Below are positions 1 to 8,430 of a DNA stretch of 64,000 nucleotides, piece after piece (the stretch's first letter is position 1; the number at the start of each line of letters is the position of its first letter). This DNA comes from an uncultured Amylibacter sp. (GTDB lineage: Bacteria; Pseudomonadota; Alphaproteobacteria; Rhodobacterales; Rhodobacteraceae). The stretch is taken from the NCBI GenBank assembly GCA_959347345.1, contig OY365738.1, positions 1,574,501-1,638,500 on the forward strand, written 5' to 3'. The notes beneath the pieces were generated by a model, which was not told the origin of the DNA, did not search any database, and saw only the letters and a list, made by a program, of their open reading frames with translations. The position numbers were made by a program, and so were the translations under genes.

Positions 1-574
1 AGGCACGGATGTTTTCCACCAGTTTCGGCTCGGTAAAGGACGCTTTGCCAACACCTGCGTGGATAACACCGGCTTTTTCCACCTTAAACTGGACTTCGCC
101 ACCTTTGGCAGCACTTACCGCGGATTTAACATCGGCGGTTACCGTGCCAACTTTGGGATTGGGCATCAGGTTGCGAGGCCCCAGCACTTTGCCCAAACGA
201 CCGACCAGAGGCATCATATCAGGCGTGGCAATACAGCGATCAAACTCTATTTTACCCGCGATGATGGTTTCCATCAAATCCTCTGCCCCGACAATATCGG
301 CACCAGCCGCCAGTGCTTCCTCCGCCTTAGCATCGCGGGCAAAGACCGCAACACGCAGAACTTTGCCTGTGCCGTTGGGCAAGCCAACAACACCGCGTAC
401 CATTTGATCGGCATGGCGCGGGTCAACACCCAAAACCATAGCAATATCAACGGTTTCATCAAATTTTGACTTGGCGTTGGCTTTTATCAGTTTTACCGCC
501 TCTTCCACGGTGACGTTTGTTTTATCAGCGAAAGCCTTACGCGCCGCCAGTGTTCTTTTTCCAAATTGCGCCAT
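1..574 (-). CDS. rplA: 50S ribosomal protein L1 (partial, C-terminus beyond window)
   Basis: Ribosomal protein L1 of the large subunit; it forms the L1 stalk near the E site and in many bacteria represses its own operon. The minus-strand frame opens at ATG 574 with [15 protein letters not shown] and runs off the left edge after about 191 codons; L1 is normally about 230 residues, so about 40 are missing. The stretch [17 protein letters not shown] is typical of L1. The start codon shares one base with the rplK stop (TAATG), which implies translational coupling within a secE-nusG-rplK-rplA transcript. Confidence 0.97.
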   Translation of the reverse strand, partial: MAQFGKRTLAARKAFADKTNVTVEEAVKLIKANAKSKFDETVDIAMVLGVDPRHADQMVRGVVGLPNGTGKVLRVAVFARDAKAEEALAAGADIVGAEDLMETIIAGKIEFDRCIATPDMMPLVGRLGKVLGPRNLMPNPKVGTVTADVKSAVSAAKGGEVQFKVEKAGVIHAGVGKASFTEPKLVENIRA

Positions 575-999
575 TACTTCACCTCTATTCCCATGGAACG
601 GGCCGAGCCCATAATAATTTTAACCGCAGCCTCCAAAGAATTTGCATTCAAATCCTTCATTTTGGCGTTGGCGATGTCTTCAACCTGTTTCAGACTAACC
701 GAGCCGACATACTCACGCCCCGTCAAAGGTGCGCCAGATTTCACCTTGGCGGCCTTTTTAAGAAAATAAGACGCAGGTGGAGTTTTGATATCCATGGAAA
801 ACGATTTATCAACATAGTAGGTGATAACCGTTGGGCAGGGTGCCCCTGCCTCCAAATCTTGGGTTTTAGCATTAAATGCCTTGCAAAACTCCATGATATT
901 AATGCCGCGCTGCCCAAGAGCAGGACCGACAGGGGGGGATGGGTTGGCTTGCCCTGCAGGAACCTGCAGTTTCATTGTGCCAGCAATTTTTTTAGCCAT
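574..999 (-). CDS. rplK: 50S ribosomal protein L11
   Basis: L11 of the GTPase-associated centre, which binds 23S rRNA and takes part in factor binding and the stringent response. The 141 residues match the family length. The N-terminal domain shows the proline-rich helix region ([13 protein letters not shown]) and the C-terminal RNA-binding domain ends in [12 protein letters not shown] strong AGGAG-type ribosome site precedes the ATG at 999. It follows nusG after about 120 non-coding bases and overlaps rplA by one base. Confidence 0.98.
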   Translation of the reverse strand: MAKKIAGTMKLQVPAGQANPSPPVGPALGQRGINIMEFCKAFNAKTQDLEAGAPCPTVITYYVDKSFSMDIKTPPASYFLKKAAKVKSGAPLTGREYVGSVSLKQVEDIANAKMKDLNANSLEAAVKIIMGSARSMGIEVK

Positions 1000-1119
1000 A
1001 ATGGCCTCCTTTTTATGCCATCCAAACGACCGCGTGTCGCCTGGATTAGGTTGGTGTGGTTCGGATTGTTCGCATCGCGACGCGAATACCCTCCCACATA
1101 ATATGGCTTAATCTTGTGA

Positions 1120-1653
1120 TTAGGCCTGTTTTGTCACTTGAGCGTATTCCAGCTCTACCGGGGTGGCGCGCCCGAATATTGATACGCTGACCTTTAGGCG
1201 AGCGTTGTCTGAATCAACATCCTCTACAATACCACTGAAGCCCGCAAAGGGACCGTCCGTGACATTGATATTTTCACCAACATCAAACAAAATGAGCGTG
1301 CGCGGCGATTCCGCACCCTCTTCCACTTGATTCAGTATGTATTTAACTTCCTTATCGCGCATTGGCGATGGTTTTCCGGGTTGCCCCAAGAATCCGGTCA
1401 CCCGATTGATTTTATCAATCAGATGAAAATTGGCTTCATTCATCTCCATCCGTAATAGGATATAGCCAGGCATAAACCGCCGCTCGACATTGTATTTTTT
1501 GCCACGCCGAACCTCGACCACCTCTTCGGTTGGCACAAGGACTTGTTCAATTTCATCATGCAAGCCTTTGGTTTCAACCAGCTTGTTGATTTCCTCGGCA
1601 ACCTTTTTTTCATAGTTGGATAAGACCGCCACGGAATACCATCTTTTTGCCAT
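1120..1653 (-). CDS. nusG: Transcription termination/antitermination protein NusG
   Basis: NusG binds the RNA polymerase clamp through its N-terminal domain and couples transcription to Rho or the ribosome through its C-terminal KOW domain. The 177 residues begin MAKRWYSVAVLSNYEKK, the usual NGN-domain start, and contain RRFMPGYILLRMEMNE. The KOW segment is around residues 125-160 (VTDGPFAGFSGIVEDV). It lies 55 bases downstream of secE in the standard bacterial order. Confidence 0.98.
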   Translation of the reverse strand: MAKRWYSVAVLSNYEKKVAEEINKLVETKGLHDEIEQVLVPTEEVVEVRRGKKYNVERRFMPGYILLRMEMNEANFHLIDKINRVTGFLGQPGKPSPMRDKEVKYILNQVEEGAESPRTLILFDVGENINVTDGPFAGFSGIVEDVDSDNARLKVSVSIFGRATPVELEYAQVTKQA

Positions 1654-1708
1654 TGCTGTTCCTGCCTTTATTGCTGTGAATAAGCGTTAATTAGGGGTGG
1701 CGGGGTGG

Positions 1709-1903
1709 TTAAACCCCGATACCGATTGCGTTAAGTGCCAAGCGCACCAGTTGATCTACCAGAAAGAAAAAACCTGCGGCAACGGCTGCCATAATAAAAA
1801 CCATAATGGTGGTTACGATGGATTCGCGCCGAGTAGGCCAGACGATTTTGCCCACTTCAGAGCGGACTTCTTTGATAAAGCGAATCGGGTTAATACGTGC
1901 CAT
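1709..1903 (-). CDS. secE: Preprotein translocase subunit SecE
   Basis: SecE clamps the SecY channel in the inner membrane. The 64-residue form with a single C-terminal membrane helix (about residues 30-58) is the short version typical of alphaproteobacteria. The amphipathic segment FIKEVRSEVGKIVWPTRRE is the family signature. It lies directly upstream of nusG. No tRNA-Trp or tuf gene precedes it here, unlike many proteobacteria. Confidence 0.97.
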   Translation of the reverse strand: MARINPIRFIKEVRSEVGKIVWPTRRESIVTTIMVFIMAAVAAGFFFLVDQLVRLALNAIGIGV

Positions 1904-2012
1904 AATGGTATATCCTTTTGATAAAATATGGTGGTTTGGGGTTTGGGTTTTCGCCTGTATAGCGGATTTGGAAGAAAACGCAAGGGGGGTTTAGGGGATT
2001 TTTGCAATAAGG

Positions 2013-2219
2013 TTAATCTTTGGCTAATCTTTCGCGTAAATCTTCAACAAAAGCTTTTCTGCCTTTGGGGGTAAGTTCTGACGCAAAGGTAACCAAGACG
2101 GGGACATTATCACATGAAAATGCCAATCCATTTGCCAACCAACCAGAGGGTCTGTCATAGGAACCACCCCGAGTCTTTAGCAAATCATCTATGGCTTTTT
2201 CATACTCTTCTTCGGTCAT
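2013..2219 (-). CDS. Small hypothetical protein (68 aa)
   Basis: I do not recognise this protein. It starts at ATG 2219 behind a G-rich ribosome site (GGGGG, about 5 bases upstream) and encodes 68 residues: an acidic N-terminal helix (MTEEEYEKAIDDLLKTR), a central hydrophobic stretch (NVPVLVTFAS) and a charged C-terminal helix. There is no signal peptide or membrane helix. It lies 41 bases after another small unknown gene on the same strand, so the pair may be co-transcribed. Reality is supported by the ribosome site and ordinary composition, not by homology. Confidence 0.55.
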   Translation of the reverse strand: MTEEEYEKAIDDLLKTRGGSYDRPSGWLANGLAFSCDNVPVLVTFASELTPKGRKAFVEDLRERLAKD

Positions 2220-2259
2220 ATTGCCCCCAAGAAGCTCAAAAAATTAATAACAATTTTGC

Positions 2260-2547
2260 TTAATTAACAAATTGCACGACTGTTTGTATAGTAGGACCAG
2301 TTAAATTACCATTGGTAAAAACATTTATCTTACGCCCATCGCGTTCAAGAGCATTTTTAAAACAAATTTCAATGGCTTCGCGAATCGAATCTTCTTCTGT
2401 AATTCCAGCAAGCATGCTTGGAATTTTAGGTGTATCCAGCATGATTAGATTATCAACATCTCTACGCCTTATCGGTATCTCAAAGCACTTTGTAGCTTGA
2501 CCCAAATCATATTGGGCAGGTTTAATATCTTGTTCAATACGTCCCAT
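2260..2547 (-). CDS. Small hypothetical protein (95 aa)
   Basis: Unrecognised. The frame opens further upstream (2595), but the ATG at 2547 is preceded by AGGAG at about 7 bases, so I choose it; the product is 95 residues starting MGRIEQDIKPAQYDLGQ. It is soluble with no obvious motif; the C-terminal half (NVFTNGNLTGPTIQTVVQFVN) looks beta-rich. It lies upstream of the 68-residue gene on the same strand. The surroundings (ribosomal genes on one side, a desaturase on the other) give no hint of function. Confidence 0.55.
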   Translation of the reverse strand: MGRIEQDIKPAQYDLGQATKCFEIPIRRRDVDNLIMLDTPKIPSMLAGITEEDSIREAIEICFKNALERDGRKINVFTNGNLTGPTIQTVVQFVN

Positions 2548-2624
2548 TTTACGACTCCTTTTTATCCTATATACCACAGGCAAAACAAATGTCAAACCCT
2601 ATGTATATCAATAAGCAACCCCTA

Positions 2625-3620
2625 CTATATACCATAAGCAGACGAAATTGCAACCTCTGCCCGTTTGGGAAACCCAACCATCCGCATCTGGTCTTCATCC
2701 CACAGCTTGCACCGCACACAGCCCAAAGCCGCCCACAACCCAATACGAGTTTGCGTAGGGCTCATATCCTCGGCAATCGCGCGATAACACCCCGCCAGCC
2801 GATAAAACGGAATACCCGCGTTCAAATGATGCAAATCGTGATAAGTAATATAGCCCACGGCAAAATCAAACCACGCCCCGAAATCAATCACCGAAGTGCC
2901 ATTTAACGCCGCCTCATCAAACTGTAAATCGGGTTTTCTATCCCAATAGGTCGTTTCAAAATTATGCTGAACATAAAACAAAAATATCGCCAGCCCGCCG
3001 CCAATCATCAGCATAATAAACATCACTAACAGCCCAATTCCGCCATAAAAATAAAACACTCCGATGGTCGAGGCAGCCAGCATAGCATTGGTTATCATCG
3101 CATCCATAACACCAGTTTTATCGATATTCTTTGGCCAGCGATAGCGTAGCATAAAAATCAAAAACGGTCCCAAAAGAAACAGGGTTATGGGAGAGCGATA
3201 AATCCGATAACCCAGCCGAGCGCGCGGGGTGGCTTGCAGATACTCCGCCTTGGTCATGACGAAAAATTCGCTCGACTCGCGGTGTTCCAAATCGCCAATA
3301 TGGGCGTGGTGACGGTTGTGATTATATTGGGTAGAACGGAATGGAATCAAGCAAAACCCCGATAAAAGCGTGCCAATAACGGTATTCGCCCGTTTGCTGG
3401 TGAAAAACGAATTATGCCCGCAATCGTGTTGCAAAACCCCGATTCGCAAAACGCAAAGCCCGCCAATCAGAATAAACGGTGTTTGCAGCCAAACCGAGCC
3501 TATCATCTCCAGCGCAACAAAGGCGGCGATAAAAAACACGGCTATCGTGCCGATAAGTTCAAAACAAGCGCGGGTGTTATTAGGGGTCGCATAAAGACGG
3601 GTTTTTTGCCGAAGGGTCAT
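2625..3620 (-). CDS. Membrane fatty acid desaturase
   Basis: An integral-membrane di-iron fatty acid desaturase that introduces a double bond into acyl chains. The three histidine boxes are present: HDCGH (residues 65-69), HNRHH (101-105) and HDLHH (261-265), with an extra QHNFE near 219. Hydrophobic segments near residues 20-60, 80-95, 145-160 and 175-218 fit the usual four-helix fold. It is 331 residues, with AAGGAG before ATG 3620. Which position it desaturates cannot be told; box spacing resembles DesA-like acyl-lipid enzymes. It is transcribed divergently from leuA. Confidence 0.9.
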   Translation of the reverse strand: MTLRQKTRLYATPNNTRACFELIGTIAVFFIAAFVALEMIGSVWLQTPFILIGGLCVLRIGVLQHDCGHNSFFTSKRANTVIGTLLSGFCLIPFRSTQYNHNRHHAHIGDLEHRESSEFFVMTKAEYLQATPRARLGYRIYRSPITLFLLGPFLIFMLRYRWPKNIDKTGVMDAMITNAMLAASTIGVFYFYGGIGLLVMFIMLMIGGGLAIFLFYVQHNFETTYWDRKPDLQFDEAALNGTSVIDFGAWFDFAVGYITYHDLHHLNAGIPFYRLAGCYRAIAEDMSPTQTRIGLWAALGCVRCKLWDEDQMRMVGFPKRAEVAISSAYGI

Positions 3621-3825
3621 TTTGGGGCTCCTTATGGGTTTATGGTTTTAAGGGTTTGCCCGTTTCCAAACGGGCTATTTTTGGGTGAATTTTTATGTGG
3701 GTGTGGGGATTATTGCCGATTTTAATATAAAAAACAAGCCGTGCGGGGTGAAAAACCTTTGCAAGCGTGTTTTTTATATCACCATGCCTTGCAATCCCCG
3801 CCTCTTGCCTATAAAAACCATCCCT

Positions 3826-5382
3826 ATGGTAAAGACAACTTCCCCAAACGCCGCCCCCCAAGATCGCGTCTTGATCTTTGACACCACCCTGCGTGATGGT
3901 GAGCAATCGCCAGGTGCTACCATGAGCCATACCGAAAAGCTGGAAATCGCCGAAATGCTGGACGATATGGGCGTGGATATTATTGAGGCTGGGTTTCCAA
4001 TCGCCTCTGACGGGGATTTTAAGGCGGTCAGCGATATTGCCAAACTGGCAAAATCCTCGGTTATTTGCGGACTGTCACGGGCGGTTATCGGCGATATAGA
4101 CCGCTGTTGGCAGGCGGTGAAACACGCCAAAGCCCCGCGGATTCATACATTTATAGGCACTTCCCCGCAACACCGCGCCATTCCAAACCTAAACCCCGAA
4201 CAGCTGATAGAAAAAATCCAAACCTCGGTCACCCATGCGCGAAACCTCTGCGATAATGTCCAATGGTCGCCGATGGATGCCACGCGTACCGAACGCGACT
4301 ATCTGGCGCGATGCGTTGAGGTGGCGATTCGCGCTGGCGCAACCACGATTAATATCCCTGATACCGTTGGCTATACCGCGCCGAATGAATCCGCCGAAAT
4401 CATTCGGTTTTTGATTGAAACCGTGCCTGACGCGGATACGGTTGTTTTTGCCACCCATTGCCATAATGATTTGGGGATGGCGACGGCCAATGCCTTGGCG
4501 GCGGTGATGGGCGGGGCGCGGCAGATTGAATGCACGATAAACGGGCTGGGTGAGCGGGCTGGCAATACCGCTTTGGAGGAAGTGGTGATGGCACTGCGGG
4601 TGCGCAATGATATTATGCCTTATCGCACGCGGATTGACACACAGAAAATCATCAATATCAGCCGCCGAGTCGCCACGGTTTCAGGCTTTCAAGTGCAGAA
4701 TAATAAGGCTATTGTTGGCAAAAACGCCTTTGCGCATGAGAGCGGGATTCACCAAGACGGGATGTTAAAATCGGCCGATACCTTTGAAATCATGCGCCCC
4801 GAGGATATTGGCTTATCTGAAACCAGTATTGTGATGGGCAAGCATTCTGGGCGGGCGGCCTTGCGTTCTAAGTTGGCGAATTTGGGTTATGATTTGGCGG
4901 ATAATCAGCTGAACGATGTGTTTGTGCGGTTCAAAGCCTTGGCGGATAGGAAAAAAGAGGTTTATGATGACGATCTTATTGCTCTGATTAGCAATGAAGA
5001 AAGCCAAACCGCCCATAATTTTATCCAAGTGCGGGCGTTACGGGTTATTTGTGGCACGGATGGACCGCAAAGTGCCGATTTGACTCTGCTGATTGATGGG
5101 GCAGAGCATCAGGGCAAGGCGACAGGCGATGGGCCTGTGGATGCGACTTTTAATGCGGTGAAGGCGTTATTTCCCCATAAGGCGCATTTGCAATTATACC
5201 AAGTGCAGGCGGTGACTCGCGGTACCGATGCCCAAGCGACGGTCAGCGTGCGATTAGAAGAGGACGGGCGGATAGTCGTTGGGCAATCCGCCGATACGGA
5301 TACGGTGGTTGCCAGTGCCAAGGCCTATGTCAATGCGTTGAACAAGCTGTTGGTGAGGCGGGGAAAATCGCCTGTTGGGTGA
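3826..5382 (+). CDS. leuA: 2-isopropylmalate synthase
   Basis: Condenses acetyl-CoA with 2-oxoisovalerate in the first committed step of leucine synthesis. The N-terminal TIM barrel starts IFDTTLRDGEQSPG and carries the metal-binding HCHNDLGMA motif; the C-terminal regulatory domain ends NKLLVRRGKSPVG. The reading frame is open back to a GTG at 3685, but the family start fits ATG 3826 (518 residues, usual 510-520). No clear ribosome site precedes either candidate, so the start is uncertain. No leucine-rich leader peptide is visible upstream. Confidence 0.93.
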   Translation: MVKTTSPNAAPQDRVLIFDTTLRDGEQSPGATMSHTEKLEIAEMLDDMGVDIIEAGFPIASDGDFKAVSDIAKLAKSSVICGLSRAVIGDIDRCWQAVKHAKAPRIHTFIGTSPQHRAIPNLNPEQLIEKIQTSVTHARNLCDNVQWSPMDATRTERDYLARCVEVAIRAGATTINIPDTVGYTAPNESAEIIRFLIETVPDADTVVFATHCHNDLGMATANALAAVMGGARQIECTINGLGERAGNTALEEVVMALRVRNDIMPYRTRIDTQKIINISRRVATVSGFQVQNNKAIVGKNAFAHESGIHQDGMLKSADTFEIMRPEDIGLSETSIVMGKHSGRAALRSKLANLGYDLADNQLNDVFVRFKALADRKKEVYDDDLIALISNEESQTAHNFIQVRALRVICGTDGPQSADLTLLIDGAEHQGKATGDGPVDATFNAVKALFPHKAHLQLYQVQAVTRGTDAQATVSVRLEEDGRIVVGQSADTDTVVASAKAYVNALNKLLVRRGKSPVG

Positions 5383-5427
5383 TTTTTTGCCATATTTCAT
5401 CAAAAGATTCACCTTTTGTTCTAAAAA

Positions 5428-5470
5428 AGCATAAAAAATGCTTGACAGAGATTCAGCAATACCCTAGTTT
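5428..5470 (+). promoter_or_regulatory. Promoter of the first methylase module, with overlapping dyad
   Basis: TTGACA at 5442-5447, a 17-base spacer, and TAGTTT at 5465-5470 form a good sigma-70-type promoter 35 bases before the methylase ATG at 5505. A perfect inverted repeat AGCAT-AAAAA-ATGCT (5428-5442) touches the -35 box, so a repressor or the methylase itself could bind there. The regulatory role is inference. Confidence 0.55.
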
Positions 5471-5504
5471 GCTTTCACACTAACATTATAATGGAGTATT
5501 TGTT

Positions 5505-6638
5505 ATGAACAAAGATTTAGGGCAATTTTTTACACCGCCAGACATCGTGGATAAGATGGTTGGCTTGCGTGTTAATCAAGGAAGTATTTTAGAACCTTCC
5601 GTTGGTGATGGCGCGTTTTTTTCTGTATTAGAAAACACAGCCGTTGGTATAGAAATTGATGGAACTGTTGTTAACAATGATAGAGTTATCGTAGGGGATT
5701 TTTTTGCCTATTCCAATGAAAACAAATTTGATACAATCATCGGCAACCCTCCTTATGTTAGATATAATGACATCGCCGAAGAAACAAAAAACTTACTGGA
5801 TAATACTTTGCTGGATAAGCGAAGCAACCTTTATCTTTTCTTTATTAAAAAATGCCTAAATCACCTAAACCCAAATGGCGAACTTATATTCATAACTCCA
5901 AGGGATTTTTTAAAAGCAACATCTGCTAGAAAATTAAACGAATTATTGTATAATCAAGGTTCAATGAGCCATTATTACGAGCTAGGCGATAAAAAGATAT
6001 TTAAAGATGCCGCCCCGAATTGCGCTATATGGCGTTGGGAAAAAGGCAGAACAGACAGAAACATGCAACCCACAGGGATGTTTCAATGTCGGTCTGGGCA
6101 GATTTTATTTAATGATTACTCTGGGGCAGACTCTAGCAATTTGTTTGGTACAACATTAGGCGATTTTTTTGATATTAAAGTTGGTGCTGTTAGTGGTGCT
6201 GACGATGCCTTTGTTAGTGAAAAAAACGGATGCACTGATATGGTGTATTCACGAACCGCAAAAACTGGCGAAACAAGACGCGTTATTTATAACCGTAAGG
6301 ATGACAGTTTATACCCTCATAAAAAGAGGTTATTAATGCGAGGTATACGCCGTTTTGACGAATCAAATTGGTGGGAATGGGGTAGAAAATTTTGCCAAAG
6401 AACGGGTCCAAGAATCTATGTGAATGGTAAAACTAGAAATAAAAAGCCCTTTTTTGTCAGTGAAGTGGAATCTTATGATGGTTCTGTGCTTGCTTTATTT
6501 CCAAAAAAGGGTATTAATATTGAAAAAGCTCTTGAAAAACTTAATAATACGGATTGGGCAACCCTTGGGTTTGTTTGTGATGGAAGATTAATCTTTTCTC
6601 AAAGAAGTTTATCAACTACACCAATGGAGGTTTTATGA
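5505..6638 (+). CDS. N6-adenine DNA methyltransferase (gamma class, type II-like)
   Basis: A DNA adenine methyltransferase of the TaqI/Eco57I-like gamma class. It opens MNKDLGQFFTPP; the AdoMet-binding motif I is LEPSVGDGAF (29-38) and the catalytic motif IV is NPPY (81-84), followed by a target-recognition region rich in aromatic residues. It is 377 residues. Its last codons overlap the next gene by four bases (ATGA at 6635-6638), so the two are translated together. The A+T-rich composition differs from leuA and the genes after 7285, which points to horizontal gain. Together with the next gene it makes a probable type II restriction-modification module. Confidence 0.87.
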   Translation: MNKDLGQFFTPPDIVDKMVGLRVNQGSILEPSVGDGAFFSVLENTAVGIEIDGTVVNNDRVIVGDFFAYSNENKFDTIIGNPPYVRYNDIAEETKNLLDNTLLDKRSNLYLFFIKKCLNHLNPNGELIFITPRDFLKATSARKLNELLYNQGSMSHYYELGDKKIFKDAAPNCAIWRWEKGRTDRNMQPTGMFQCRSGQILFNDYSGADSSNLFGTTLGDFFDIKVGAVSGADDAFVSEKNGCTDMVYSRTAKTGETRRVIYNRKDDSLYPHKKRLLMRGIRRFDESNWWEWGRKFCQRTGPRIYVNGKTRNKKPFFVSEVESYDGSVLALFPKKGINIEKALEKLNNTDWATLGFVCDGRLIFSQRSLSTTPMEVL

Positions 6639-7285
6639 TACCGCAAGATCTTATTGACGCAGCAAAATACCTTAAAGGTAAAACTGCAGAAATTAATGCT
6701 CTTATCGCTGATACAGAGGGGAGGGATGCCAGAGTGGCTTCTGCAATATTAGAAGATGGGATTGTCGATCTTCTCAAAGATGCCAAAAAATGGGTCGTTT
6801 TTTCTCCTAATCTTGATGGGTCTAATAATAGGTCTTGGTATGATTGTAAAATCAATGATTGCTTTTGTAATATAAAAATAAGCGAACTGAAAACCAATGA
6901 TAATACGGGGGCTAAAAAAGCTATTTATTATCTACTGACAGGACAAAGCCCTATTGGTGTGCCACCCCAAAATAAAGGTTTTTTTAAAAGAATGAAGCCG
7001 AATGAAAGTCCCGATGAAAACAGGGATTATTACTATTTTGTGGTTAATAAAACTAACCCAGCAGATATTTTTTCAGTTTCCCTTAAAAATATAACTCATT
7101 GTGCTACAAATTCTATCAATCAACCATTTCAATCAAACTGGGATAAATGTCGTGTGCCAGCTAATAGAACTTGGCAAGAGGCAAAAGATTTTTTACTAAA
7201 TGAATGGGCAAAGTCAGTTAAAAGCAACGTTGATAACATCAAAAAAGGTATGACGGCAAGCTATCCAGAATACTTTGAAGATTAG
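6635..7285 (+). CDS. Putative cognate restriction endonuclease (216 aa)
   Basis: No family recognised; the restriction role is inferred from four-base overlap with the methyltransferase gene and shared low G+C. The N-terminal half is helical; a beta-rich stretch around residues 67-86 (SWYDCKINDCFCNIKISELK) could hold a divergent PD-(D/E)xK site, with D70 and K81 as candidates. There is no signal peptide or membrane helix. The stop overlaps the convergent epimerase-like gene by four bases (7282-7285). It could instead be a specificity or accessory subunit. Confidence 0.6.
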   Translation: MIPQDLIDAAKYLKGKTAEINALIADTEGRDARVASAILEDGIVDLLKDAKKWVVFSPNLDGSNNRSWYDCKINDCFCNIKISELKTNDNTGAKKAIYYLLTGQSPIGVPPQNKGFFKRMKPNESPDENRDYYYFVVNKTNPADIFSVSLKNITHCATNSINQPFQSNWDKCRVPANRTWQEAKDFLLNEWAKSVKSNVDNIKKGMTASYPEYFED

Positions 7286-8421
7286 GATTGGGCATAAACA
7301 TATCGCGCCACAACCCCGCCCAGCATATTGACAGACGGAGCAAAACCTAGCCCTGCCAAATCCTCTGGCACGCACAAATCACCCGTGCCGCCGCCCCGAA
7401 CTCCGCGTCCAGGGGCGACATCCACCGACAACATATCTTGGCAAGCCCACCCGCCCAAACGAAACTCTGGCGGGATGGTTTGCGCCAAGGCCGCCGCCTC
7501 CGTATCCGCCAAAACAGAGCCACCCGTTGCCATCACATAAATCTGAATCCCGTGTTCCAAAGCGACATCGCGGATTTGACACGCACGGGTTAAACCGCCG
7601 ACTCGGTTGATTTTTATCCCAGCAATCTCTGCCAAGCCATCGCGGGCAATCCGCGTCATATCACCCAAACTAACCAAAGATTCATCAACGCTAATCGGCG
7701 AGCTGGTCAAACGGCGCACGGCGGCGATATCATCCAAAGTCTCACAAGGTTGCTCAAAACTCACCCCCAAATCGGCGACTGCATTCATAACAATCACAGC
7801 CTCCCGCCGCGACCACGCCCGATTAACATCGTATAAAATCCGCTCATCCGCCACGCGATTTTCCTCCAAAAACCGAATCCGCGCAATATCCAGCTCGACA
7901 TCCCCGCCGACCTTTACCGAATGCCCGCGATAGCCAATGGCGCGATACTCCTTGATAATATCCAGCATTTCTTGCGGAGTGCCAGACGACACAGACGACA
8001 TAATCCGCGTAGCCTCCCCATGCCGTCCGCCCAGCATATCGGGCAAGGACAACCCCGCCGCCTGCCCGGCAATATCCCAACACGCCATATCAATCGGCGA
8101 TTTGGCATAGAGATGACCGGGCAATTGCTTATCCATCGCGCGGTTTATGACAATATGCCGCCGTGGGTCTAGCCCCAAAACCGCAGGGGCTAGGGTTTCA
8201 ATCCCAGCGCGCAAACCCGGCCCGTGGGCAGGAACATAGGTATGACCCCAAGGCGTACCCTCGCCCCAGCCAACCAGCCCCGCATCGGTTTCAATCCGCA
8301 CAAAGGTGGCATCAAGGACTTCGAATTTTAACCGCCCGCCCGATAAAAAATACGGTTTCGTCAGGGGTAAATCCACTTGGAAAACATCAATGGCAGTAAT
8401 TTTCATTGCTGGGATTTTCAT
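7282..8421 (-). CDS. Enolase-superfamily racemase/epimerase, hydroxyproline-betaine epimerase-like
   Basis: A mandelate racemase/muconate lactonizing family enzyme of 379 residues. Metal ligands are D198, E223 and D246; the acid/base lysines are K170 (SVKVGG, with Ser in the first position of the usual KxK) and K270 (GIKINRVGG). The N-terminal capping segment GWGEGTPWGHTYVPAH resembles the proline-betaine/4-hydroxyproline-betaine 2-epimerase (HpbD) group. ATG 8421 has TAGGAG upstream. It lies 9 bases after the MDR oxidoreductase gene and near demethylase genes, supporting betaine catabolism; the substrate itself is inference. Confidence 0.82.
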   Translation of the reverse strand: MKIPAMKITAIDVFQVDLPLTKPYFLSGGRLKFEVLDATFVRIETDAGLVGWGEGTPWGHTYVPAHGPGLRAGIETLAPAVLGLDPRRHIVINRAMDKQLPGHLYAKSPIDMACWDIAGQAAGLSLPDMLGGRHGEATRIMSSVSSGTPQEMLDIIKEYRAIGYRGHSVKVGGDVELDIARIRFLEENRVADERILYDVNRAWSRREAVIVMNAVADLGVSFEQPCETLDDIAAVRRLTSSPISVDESLVSLGDMTRIARDGLAEIAGIKINRVGGLTRACQIRDVALEHGIQIYVMATGGSVLADTEAAALAQTIPPEFRLGGWACQDMLSVDVAPGRGVRGGGTGDLCVPEDLAGLGFAPSVNMLGGVVARYVYAQS

Positions 8422-8430
8422 AATAGACTC

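Noticed and set aside
517..1101. Plus-strand 194-codon frame
   Set aside because: It lies antisense to rplK and its flank; the protein has no family features and rplK is certain.
5401..5418. leuA terminator CAAAAG/CTTTTG
   Set aside because: The stem is six A+T-rich pairs with no proper T tract, too weak to call.
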